Origin: JACRAO01 sp964490895
Lineage (GTDB): Bacteria > Bdellovibrionota > UBA1018
Reading direction: 5' to 3'
DNA length: 33,151 bases
Assembly: GCA_964490895.1 (NCBI GenBank)
Contig: CAZBEI010000081.1
Coordinates: forward strand, 1-33,151
In this document: positions 17,144 through 24,468 of the stretch, piece by piece
How positions within the stretch are numbered: position 1 is the first letter of the stretch
How the letters are laid out: every line of letters begins with the position of its first letter
Notes under the pieces: generated by a model
Database searches by the model: none
What the model saw: the letters and a program-made list of their open reading frames with translations, nothing else
What the model was told of the DNA's origin: nothing
Program-made: the position numbers and the translations under genes

Positions 17144-18613
17144 ATGGGAATGGAAATCAAGCAAAGTTTGCGACTGAGTCAAAGCCTGGTCATGACTCCA
17201 CAGCTTCAGCAAGCTATCAAACTCTTGCAGCTCAACCGCCTCGAACTCCAAGAAGTCATCAATCAAGAACTGACCGAAAATCCTGTCCTAGAAGAGACCA
17301 ACGAAGAAACTGAAGAAGAAACCCCGGCCTCCCAAGATCCCGAGGCTGAGCAAAAACGGGACGAAGACTCACTCATAAAAGAACTCCCCAAAGAAGAACA
17401 ACTCGTTACCGAAAAACAAGACGATTTTAACTGGGAATCCTACGTCGAAGAATTTGACTCGAGTCAACCCAATCTCCCATCCATGAGAGAGGTAAACGAA
17501 GAGCTTCCCAGCTTCGAAAATGTACTCACTAAAACCACCTCGCTCGAAGATCACCTCACTTGGCAACTTTCGATGGTTTCTCTCACTGAGCAAGAATCTA
17601 AATTGGGCGAACTCATTATCGGAAACCTCTCCTCCGACGGATACCTCAGGGCTATACTCGAAGATCTTGCCAAGGAAGTCGGGATGGAACTCGAAGATGC
17701 AGAAGAAGTTTTGAAAATCATCCACAACTTTGATCCCATGGGAGTGGCCTCTCGTGACCTAAAAGAATGCCTTCTCATTCAGGCCAAGTTTTTGACCCCC
17801 AGGCAGCCTCTCTTAGAAAAAATTGTAGAAACCCACTTGCCAGATCTCGAAAGAAAAAACTACCAAATCGTTGCCCGCACTTTAAATGTACCTCTCTCAA
17901 AAGTCATTGAGGCCACCAAAGTCATTATGGAATTTGAGCCCAAACCTGGCAGGTCCTTTAATACAGGTGACACGCAATACATCACTCCAGATATCTATGT
18001 CTACAAAGTGGCCAACGAGTACAGCATTGTCTTGAACGAAGATGGGATGCCAAAACTCAGAATTTCTCCCTACTATAAAAAGATCTTATTCAACGCCAAA
18101 CAAAGTAAAAATGTGGTCACAAAAGAATATGTTCAAGACAAATTGAGAGCTGCGATTTGGCTTATTCGCTCCATCCACAACCGTCAAAAAACGATATACA
18201 AAGTCACTCAAGCCATTGTCAAACGCCAGAGAGATTTTTTTGATAAGGGCATTCAATTTTTAAAACCCATGATTTTAAAAGACGTGGCCAATGACATCGG
18301 AATGCACGAATCCACCATATCGCGAGTCACCACAAATAAGTTTGTGCACACTCCGGTTGGAATATTTGAACTCAAATATTTTTTTAACTCCAGCATCGGC
18401 TCAAGTCCAGGCATTGACGCCATCGCAAGCGAAGCTGTGAAAGAAAAAATTCGCCAAATGGTCTCTCGAGAAGATTTAAAAAATCCTTTCTCAGATCAAA
18501 AGATTGTAGAAATTTTAAAAAGTGAGAACATCGAGATTGCACGCAGGACGGTTGCAAAATATCGAGACATGCTAGGCATCTTATCCTCAGGGAAGAGAAA
18601 GAAAGTCATTTAG
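17144..18613 (+). CDS. rpoN: RNA polymerase sigma-54 factor
   Basis: Sigma-54 directs RNA polymerase to -24/-12 promoters and needs AAA+ activators to open them. The 489 residues show Gln/Leu-rich region I (LRLSQSLVMTPQLQQAIKLL, ~9-28, to ENPVLEE), acidic region II (~50-90), the core-binding domain, the helix-turn-helix MHESTISRVTTNK and the RpoN box ARRTVAKYRD (466-475). All regions are intact. ATG 17144 is used; ATG 17150 two codons later is an equally plausible start and would not alter any domain. It is placed between lptB and hpf, as in many proteobacteria. Confidence 0.97.
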   Translation: MGMEIKQSLRLSQSLVMTPQLQQAIKLLQLNRLELQEVINQELTENPVLEETNEETEEETPASQDPEAEQKRDEDSLIKELPKEEQLVTEKQDDFNWESYVEEFDSSQPNLPSMREVNEELPSFENVLTKTTSLEDHLTWQLSMVSLTEQESKLGELIIGNLSSDGYLRAILEDLAKEVGMELEDAEEVLKIIHNFDPMGVASRDLKECLLIQAKFLTPRQPLLEKIVETHLPDLERKNYQIVARTLNVPLSKVIEATKVIMEFEPKPGRSFNTGDTQYITPDIYVYKVANEYSIVLNEDGMPKLRISPYYKKILFNAKQSKNVVTKEYVQDKLRAAIWLIRSIHNRQKTIYKVTQAIVKRQRDFFDKGIQFLKPMILKDVANDIGMHESTISRVTTNKFVHTPVGIFELKYFFNSSIGSSPGIDAIASEAVKEKIRQMVSREDLKNPFSDQKIVEILKSENIEIARRTVAKYRDMLGILSSGKRKKVI

Positions 18614-18636
18614 AACCTGAACAAAGGAGGACCCCT

Positions 18637-18966
18637 ATGGAACTAAACATGAGCTTTAAACACATCGAACCCAGCGATCTGATTAAAACTTACGCGGAGG
18701 AAAAATCAGGACGTTTTAAAAAATATTTTAATGGAAAAATTCGAGTGACCTGGAATTTTACAAAAGAAAAGCAAAACAGCATTGCCCACTGTCACCTGGT
18801 GGGAGACCACATGGATTATTTTGGCGAAATGACTTCGCACGATCTCTATGCGGCAGTGGACCTTGTGGCTGATAAAATTGACAAACAGCTTAGAAAACAC
18901 AAAGAAATCGTCAAAAACCACCACAAAAAAAAACCTAACGCGACAAATGGAACGCCAAAAGAGTAG
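18637..18966 (+). CDS. hpf: Ribosome hibernation-promoting factor, short form (HPF/RaiA family)
   Basis: Binds the 30S subunit channel used by mRNA and tRNA in stationary phase, stabilising inactive ribosomes. The 109 residues have the family fold: MELNMSFKHIEPSDLIKTYA at the start, a central GDHMDYFGEMTSHDLYAAVDL and a helix VADKIDKQLRKHKE, then a basic tail (HHKKKPN). No long-HPF dimerisation domain is present. A strong Shine-Dalgarno (AAAGGAGG, 18623-18630) stands 6 bases before the ATG. The position after rpoN is classic. The last 32 bases overlap the convergent gene at 18935. Confidence 0.93.
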   Translation: MELNMSFKHIEPSDLIKTYAEEKSGRFKKYFNGKIRVTWNFTKEKQNSIAHCHLVGDHMDYFGEMTSHDLYAAVDLVADKIDKQLRKHKEIVKNHHKKKPNATNGTPKE

Positions 18967-20125
18967 AGTCGTCTGTTGCAATGTAGAGAAACGGGCTCGT
19001 GTCAGAAGCACCCAAACTATAGAGGTAGGCCCCTTCATCGAGCTTAAGTCCAATATCAGTCAGCAGCTTGCCCTCAAAATCAAAAAGTAAAACATGGCTG
19101 TGTTTGGCAGGCGCGTCTGCGTCCTCAAATCCCATCAAGATCCGATCCCTTCCTACAAACAAGGGCGGAGTGAAATCTGCATAGCGAGAACCCGTAAGAT
19201 GCCATTTTTCTTTGATCGATGTGCCATGTTTTGGGATTTCTAAATAAGAAAGGTGCTGCCCTTTCGAATTATTTCCATAGAGCACGAGAGCGTGCAAAGT
19301 CATTTCCAATTGGTCTGTATGGGTAGTGGGAGAACCTTCTGCAACCAGAGCTCCTGATGCCCCAAAAAGAGCTACCTTTTGACCTTTTTCGTTCATATAA
19401 AGCACAGCCACTTTGAGCTCTTCTTGAGAAATCAAATCTAAATCAAGGATTTCGCCTTTGATTTTTTTTTGCCAAAGCAATTTCCCGTCTATCGTAAGCA
19501 ATAAAACATGACCTTCTGTGAGAGCAAGAGCCAAATATTTTTCGTCATCAGAGTATTTGAGGGTCAAGATATCTTTTTTAATGGGAAAGGACTTTAACTT
19601 TTTCCCACTAAAATCCATCACATCAAAGGCAATATGTGCTTCGGCGTCGTCGTCATGATAACAAATAATTTTTTGAGGTTGATTTAGAATGTTGGGTTTA
19701 CAAACTCCATCCGTAGACCACACCTCCTTGCCTAGCGCGTTAACCCCAGTAAGGATCTCTTGATAGTCAGAAAACACACTCAAGCGCCCATCTTCGGAAA
19801 TAGCCTGAGAGCGAATCGGACCATGGTGTAAAAACGTCCAAAGCACCTCACCTTTTTGATTATATAAGGTAGAAGTTGCATTTTTTGGCCCAGACTCCTC
19901 TTCAGGATCTGGAACGGTAGTGACTAATATTTTTTCCCCATCTTGAGTGCTACTGAGATCGGTGATCAGACCTTTTAACTTCTGACTCCACAGAAGCGTG
20001 GCCGAAAGGGGGGCCTTTGAGACTTCGAAGAGTGCCGAGTGGTGGATTATTTTTTTCGAAGCACAGCCGCCATTGCAGTTTGAAAATAAAAATAAGCAGA
20101 TAAAAATAAAGAAGTACCTTAACAT
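18935..20125 (-). CDS. Exported beta-propeller protein (PQQ/WD40-like), possible lipoprotein
   Basis: Unidentified envelope protein of 396 residues. A hydrophobic N-terminus (LRYFFIFICLFLFS) runs into FSNCNGGC, where Cys17 or Cys21 could be lipidated, though neither matches the lipobox well. The rest has repeated beta-propeller blades: GEVLWTFLHHGPIRSQAIS, GKEVWSTDG, LTLKYSDDEKYLALALTEGH, GKLLWQKKIKGEILDL. These resemble PQQ-like or WD40 blades; BamB is a distant analogue, but no BamB-specific feature is visible. ATG 20125 was preferred over the upstream ATG 20173 because it begins exactly at the signal sequence; the latter would overlap the divergent gene at 20168. Its 3' end overlaps hpf by 32 bases. 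Confidence 0.65.
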   Translation of the reverse strand: MLRYFFIFICLFLFSNCNGGCASKKIIHHSALFEVSKAPLSATLLWSQKLKGLITDLSSTQDGEKILVTTVPDPEEESGPKNATSTLYNQKGEVLWTFLHHGPIRSQAISEDGRLSVFSDYQEILTGVNALGKEVWSTDGVCKPNILNQPQKIICYHDDDAEAHIAFDVMDFSGKKLKSFPIKKDILTLKYSDDEKYLALALTEGHVLLLTIDGKLLWQKKIKGEILDLDLISQEELKVAVLYMNEKGQKVALFGASGALVAEGSPTTHTDQLEMTLHALVLYGNNSKGQHLSYLEIPKHGTSIKEKWHLTGSRYADFTPPLFVGRDRILMGFEDADAPAKHSHVLLFDFEGKLLTDIGLKLDEGAYLYSLGASDTSPFLYIATDDSTLLAFHLSR

Positions 20126-20167
20126 AAACTCAAAGGGTACAGTAAAGAAACCCAGGTTGGCAACTCT

Positions 20168-21058
20168 ATGCATATAGCTATTTTATCTCGAAATAAAAAT
20201 CTTCACAGCATCCGACGCCTTTTGCAAGAGGCTCGGAAATTAAAAATCAAATGTGACGTGGTCAATCCCCTAGATTGTCAACTCATTGTGGATGGAAAAC
20301 TGAGCAGAATTTTGGCAGGAACACAGCTTTTACCCTCTTATGATGTCATTTTGCCTAGAATTGGTGCATCGATTACAGATTATGGTTTAGCAGTAGTCAA
20401 ACAATTCGAAGCTCTTGGCCAATTTGTGATCAACCCCTCTCACGCCATCGCAGAATCTCGGGATAAAATGCGAAGCCTCCAAATCCTGACCCAAGCAAAA
20501 TTGAGAGTCCCAGCAACAGCTTTGACGCGATCTCCCAGAGGAGTCAGGATGGCCGTTCAAGCAGTCAAAGGCCTTCCGCTTGTGATGAAAACCCTGCAAG
20601 GAACCCAAGGAGTGGGCGTGATGCTCATTGATACACCTATTTCTCTCGGCACAGTGATGGATACGCTCAGAAACTTGGACCAAGACTTGATCTTACAACA
20701 ATTTATTGCCGAAGGAGCCGGCCGCGACTATCGCGCTTTTGTGATTGGAAACAAAGTCGTTGCTGCAATGATGAGAACAGCCCCCGAGGGAGAATTTCGC
20801 TCCAATATCCACAGAGGAGGCGAAGGCCAGTTTATCAAGCTTTCGAAACCCTACGAAAAAGCAGCCATCAAGGCCGCAAAAATATTAGGACTCCAAATTG
20901 CTGGAGTGGACCTCATGGAAAGCCATTCTGGCCCGATGATCATCGAAGTCAATAGCTCACCTGGATTTGAGGGGATCGAAAAAGTCACACGCCTCAACAT
21001 TGCTCGTGCGATCATTCGGTTCATGGCTCAAGAGGCGAGGAAACGTGCGCGCACTTAG
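20168..21058 (+). CDS. rimK: RimK-family ATP-grasp ligase
   Basis: ATP-dependent carboxylate-amine ligase; in E. coli RimK adds glutamates to the C-terminus of ribosomal protein S6. The 296 residues (E. coli: 300) have the N-terminal IAILSRNKNLHSIRRLLQEA, DVILPRIGASITDYG, the ATP-grasp lysines in LPLVMKTLQGTQGVGVML, and the metal/ATP end motif MIIEVNSSPGFEGIEK. These match RimK closely along the whole length. Whether S6 is the target here is inference. It is a single gene, divergent from the propeller gene (42 bases) and overlapping the convergent subtilase by 38 bases. Confidence 0.9.
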   Translation: MHIAILSRNKNLHSIRRLLQEARKLKIKCDVVNPLDCQLIVDGKLSRILAGTQLLPSYDVILPRIGASITDYGLAVVKQFEALGQFVINPSHAIAESRDKMRSLQILTQAKLRVPATALTRSPRGVRMAVQAVKGLPLVMKTLQGTQGVGVMLIDTPISLGTVMDTLRNLDQDLILQQFIAEGAGRDYRAFVIGNKVVAAMMRTAPEGEFRSNIHRGGEGQFIKLSKPYEKAAIKAAKILGLQIAGVDLMESHSGPMIIEVNSSPGFEGIEKVTRLNIARAIIRFMAQEARKRART

Positions 21059-22634
21059 CCTTCTTCCTTCGGCGGAATAAAAATCCCATAAAAAGAGGAA
21101 ATCCAAGGCTCGCTAGTGCGCCGCCTGGGTCTTTCGATTGCCTGCATCCATTTGGAGGCGGAGGGGGAGTCGACTGACTTACAATTTCGACCGTGGCATC
21201 CGAAGCCAAGTGTCCTAAGGCATCTTTGGCTTTCACCATCACCTCGCCTTCAGCCGTCGCACTCAATACTCCATCTGCTGAAACACTGGCTAGGTTTGTC
21301 GGCGAGACACTCCAACTCACAGCGCCTGATGGCTGGTAAGCACTCAGAGGATATTGCGATCCTTTTTTTAGAGTTAAATGTGAAGGCCAAATTTGGAATC
21401 CATTTCTCAACTGGTCCAAAGCTTTGTAAGCATTGAGGTCCCCTTGGGTAGAGATTTTGCTTTTATAATTACTTTTTACATCTATAGCATTTAAAATTGC
21501 ATTTCTTAACTCTATGACACTGAGTCCTGGTGCTTTCGACAAAATGAGAGCCCCCACTCCTGTGACATGGGGAGTGGCCATGGATGTCCCGCTCAACTTA
21601 CCCCATTTGTTGCCAGGCAGAGTGGATAAAATATTTGAACCCGGAGCGACAAGATCTACCGAAAAAATACCAAAGTTTGAAAACGAGGAAAGAGTCCCAT
21701 CAGCGCTCGAGCTGGCTACGGCAATAAGTCCTAAGTCATCAAAACTTGCAGGATAGGTGGGTTGATTTTCTATATCGACCCCATTTCCAGAGGAATCGCC
21801 ATTGCCCGCAGCCGCAATCACAAGCGTCCCTTTTCCGTAGGCATAGCGGATGGCGTCTAATAGTGTTTGGGAAGCATCACCACCACCCCAACTGGCATTG
21901 ACCAACCTTGCGCCATGATTGGCAGCATACAAAATTGTTTTTACACCATTGCTCGTAGATCCAGATCCATTTTTATCTAAAAATCGCACGGGCATGATAG
22001 AGGTTTGAAAATTAATACCCGCTATCCCCGCAGCATTATTTCCCTGTGCACCTATGATTCCAGAGACATGAGTGCCATGTCCTGGATTAGTTACGTCTGT
22101 GGGATCATTGTCATTGTCTACAAAATCCCATCCGTGAATATCATTGGGATAATCTCCATTGGCAGGGTCTGGTTTGGGATTGGTCCAAATCTGAGTTTTT
22201 AGATCGACATGATCAAAGGTATATCCTGTGTCACTCACCGCCACAACGACCTCTTTGGATCCCTGGGATAAATCCCACGCTTGTTCTGGCTTTATTCTCT
22301 GCATTTCTTTCTGATCTGCATAGAGAGTGTCATTGGGTACGAGTGGTGACACTAAAAAAGCCTTCAATACCGCATCTTTTTCAATATAAAGAGTGCTCGA
22401 ACTCAAGAGGGATTGATTGGCTTGAAACAAGTGATTGTCTTGCAAACGAGCAACATAGACATCGATGTCTTTGATGTATTCATTTAATCGAAGTCCCGAA
22501 ACTTCCAATTGATTGATTGCCTGTGCAAAACTGACCCCGGGCTTAAACTTGATTAAATACGTTTTATCAGCGGAAAAACTGACACTGCAAAACATAAAAA
22601 CAAACACTAAGATGAGACTTCGAAAAATTTTCAT
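21021..22634 (-). CDS. Secreted subtilisin-like serine peptidase (S8) with MYXO-CTERM-like tail
   Basis: Extracellular or surface protease of 537 residues. A signal peptide (to ~Ala22) is followed by an I9-like propeptide (~25-95) and a complete S8 domain: Asp135 (VSDTGY), His186 (HGTHVSG), oxyanion Asn278 (AAAGNG) and Ser351 (GTSMATPHVTG). Next come a BIG2-like beta domain (~415-485, VSWSVSPTNLASVSADGVLSA pattern) and a Pro stretch. The C-terminus resembles a sorting signal: Cys497, a Gly/Ala/Leu-rich hydrophobic segment (~503-521) and RRRKK, like MYXO-CTERM domains. The tail extends 11 residues beyond the basic cluster, longer than usual. It is divergent from the HExxH gene. Confidence 0.92.
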   Translation of the reverse strand: MKIFRSLILVFVFMFCSVSFSADKTYLIKFKPGVSFAQAINQLEVSGLRLNEYIKDIDVYVARLQDNHLFQANQSLLSSSTLYIEKDAVLKAFLVSPLVPNDTLYADQKEMQRIKPEQAWDLSQGSKEVVVAVSDTGYTFDHVDLKTQIWTNPKPDPANGDYPNDIHGWDFVDNDNDPTDVTNPGHGTHVSGIIGAQGNNAAGIAGINFQTSIMPVRFLDKNGSGSTSNGVKTILYAANHGARLVNASWGGGDASQTLLDAIRYAYGKGTLVIAAAGNGDSSGNGVDIENQPTYPASFDDLGLIAVASSSADGTLSSFSNFGIFSVDLVAPGSNILSTLPGNKWGKLSGTSMATPHVTGVGALILSKAPGLSVIELRNAILNAIDVKSNYKSKISTQGDLNAYKALDQLRNGFQIWPSHLTLKKGSQYPLSAYQPSGAVSWSVSPTNLASVSADGVLSATAEGEVMVKAKDALGHLASDATVEIVSQSTPPPPPNGCRQSKDPGGALASLGFPLFMGFLFRRRKKAKCAHVSSPLEP

Positions 22635-22716
22635 AACCTCTCCTGAATAATCTCTCCATCATATATTTATTAAATATAAATTAAAACAATTATTTCAAAC
22701 TTCCGATAGTACATTG

Positions 22717-23385
22717 ATGGGCACTCCAGTAAATGAATTTAATTATCAAGAAAAACCTCTCGACATCGAAGAAGCATTCAGACTCATCGCACAAACTCCG
22801 ATTGGCAGAAGTGTATTAAAAAAATTTTTAATCCTCTATGCCACTGGAAAAATCATACTCATCGAAGCAACTCCTGAACAACTCGGCTCTTCTGCTGCCA
22901 GTTTTGTGTACGAAAAGGGAGAAAAAAAAGTTTACTACCAAAACAACCTAGAATTGGGACTTCTTGCGCCCTTACTTTTTCACGAAATTATACACAGCAC
23001 CGACGAAGACTACGTCAAATCACTCCCCATTCAAGAAAAGCTCTGGATGGAATTCCTCAACAAGTCTCATGACATCCTGATGGGGGCATCCAGAAGACTT
23101 AACAAAAATCCCTTTGCAATACAAAAAACAGAGCTCAATCTTACAGAAATCGATGAAATCGAAAGACTCAAAGACTCCAGCAAGCGACATGACCAGGTCA
23201 AACTCTTTATAGCTGAACGCAAAGCCTACACTGAGCTTTACTATTTTATTAAAGAATTAAAAAACAATGTACAAAGTTATTCAGATTATATTGATAAATT
23301 AAAAGAGAAAGGCTACTGCTTTCACCGTCAAATCACTGACGAAGAAATTATCGAAGGCTACCACCTCAACCCAAAATACGTTTAA
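22717..23385 (+). CDS. Uncharacterised protein with HExxH motif (putative zinc peptidase)
   Basis: A protein of 222 residues that I do not recognise. LLFHEIIHSTD (His89, Glu90, His93) sits at the end of a hydrophobic stretch, as in zincin active-site helices, and AERKAY (Glu167) is a plausible third-ligand helix about 75 residues later, as in gluzincins. No signal peptide or membrane segment is visible, so it may act in the cytoplasm. A TTG at 22714 could also start translation; ATG 22717 is preferred, with no Shine-Dalgarno for either. It is the first of three same-strand genes (22717-25878) and divergent from the active subtilase. Metal binding and activity are inference; the motif could be fortuitous. 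Confidence 0.6.
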   Translation: MGTPVNEFNYQEKPLDIEEAFRLIAQTPIGRSVLKKFLILYATGKIILIEATPEQLGSSAASFVYEKGEKKVYYQNNLELGLLAPLLFHEIIHSTDEDYVKSLPIQEKLWMEFLNKSHDILMGASRRLNKNPFAIQKTELNLTEIDEIERLKDSSKRHDQVKLFIAERKAYTELYYFIKELKNNVQSYSDYIDKLKEKGYCFHRQITDEEIIEGYHLNPKYV

Positions 23386-23427
23386 AATTAAGTTGTCACA
23401 GACTCATGCCAGTTAGACAATGAGAGC

Positions 23428-24444
23428 ATGCTTCCTATCACTCGTTTTGTTATCGACTCCATTATGCCTCAACACCTCACCTCTCAAGCGAAAGATCTAA
23501 AACCACCGCCTTTTCTCAGCCAACCTCAATCTTGGATTCGGGCTCTGGAATATTCTAAGCTGCTCCAATGTAAACTTCCCTTTCTGATCAACCTCGATCG
23601 AGTTTCTTGGAAAAACGAGCTTCCAGAAATGATAAAAATTCAATTCGATGAACAGCTCAAAAGAGAACTTGTCCTAGGAGCGATTTTGGATCATGAGTTG
23701 GACTGCATCCTTTTTTCTCTTCTAAACGCGAAATGCCCAATCCTCTTGATCAAAGGCGTAGATTTGGCAAAAAGATTTTATCCAGAAAAAACTTGGCGGC
23801 CTCTGTCAAAAATTTATTTTTATACTTATCATGCGGATTTTTTCGAAATGATACGAGTCCTGGGCGAAGGAGGCTATGCTCTTCTCACTCCCCCCTCTAA
23901 GGACCTGACCTCATTCGAAGTGATGAAGCGTGAGGGTGGGCCTGTGATTAAATTTCAAAAGAAACTCCTCCCCCATTGGAGCGAGGAAGATCATTTTAAA
24001 ATTTGGAAAAAAGCAAAAGAAAACTCCTCTCCAAGTTTACCTCAAAAACTAAAAGTCCTCCACTGTGAGGACCTCTTGCTCTATTTGATTCACGTCTTTA
24101 CCATCGAACACCTCTTGGATTCCCCACTGTTACTCAATGACCTCCATTTTCTCATCGAAAGCCCAGAGTTTAAGAGCACAACAGATTGGGATCGCATTCA
24201 ATGGAGTTTTGTAAAACACCATTCCATGATCTCCTATTGGTTTGTGCTTCATTTTTTGTCTCTCCATTGGGGCACACCCATTCCAAAGGAAGTTCTAAAA
24301 AACTCAGAAAAAGGTGTGGGTTTAATAAAAAAATATGGATTGAGCTATTTATCAAATCCGTATTCGTGGTTCCCTGTTCAAAATAAGCCTCTGCATTGGA
24401 TTTTAGGTACCAAACGAAAACAATCTCTTGACCAGTGGACGTAA
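23428..24444 (+). CDS. PF14907-like nucleotidyltransferase-fold protein, probably inactive
   Basis: A protein of 338 residues, similar in pattern to the 'uncharacterised nucleotidyltransferase' family PF14907. It shows ILLIKG (105-110), YPEKTWRPLSKI (118-129), a helix with L-GEGGYALL, and later HCEDLLLYLIHVF and LLNDLHFLIESP, which correspond to the family's conserved downstream helices. In the family the RP stretch continues as G/S-D-I-D, providing the metal-binding acids; here it reads S-K-I-Y (127-130), so both aspartates are gone. No membrane segments are visible. ATG 23428 is used; ATG 23464 is possible. Family members often accompany peptide-modification or secretion clusters. The assignment is from pattern memory, not from a search. 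Confidence 0.5.
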   Translation: MLPITRFVIDSIMPQHLTSQAKDLKPPPFLSQPQSWIRALEYSKLLQCKLPFLINLDRVSWKNELPEMIKIQFDEQLKRELVLGAILDHELDCILFSLLNAKCPILLIKGVDLAKRFYPEKTWRPLSKIYFYTYHADFFEMIRVLGEGGYALLTPPSKDLTSFEVMKREGGPVIKFQKKLLPHWSEEDHFKIWKKAKENSSPSLPQKLKVLHCEDLLLYLIHVFTIEHLLDSPLLLNDLHFLIESPEFKSTTDWDRIQWSFVKHHSMISYWFVLHFLSLHWGTPIPKEVLKNSEKGVGLIKKYGLSYLSNPYSWFPVQNKPLHWILGTKRKQSLDQWT

Positions 24445-24468
24445 AGCTGCTACGCATTGCGTCAGACT

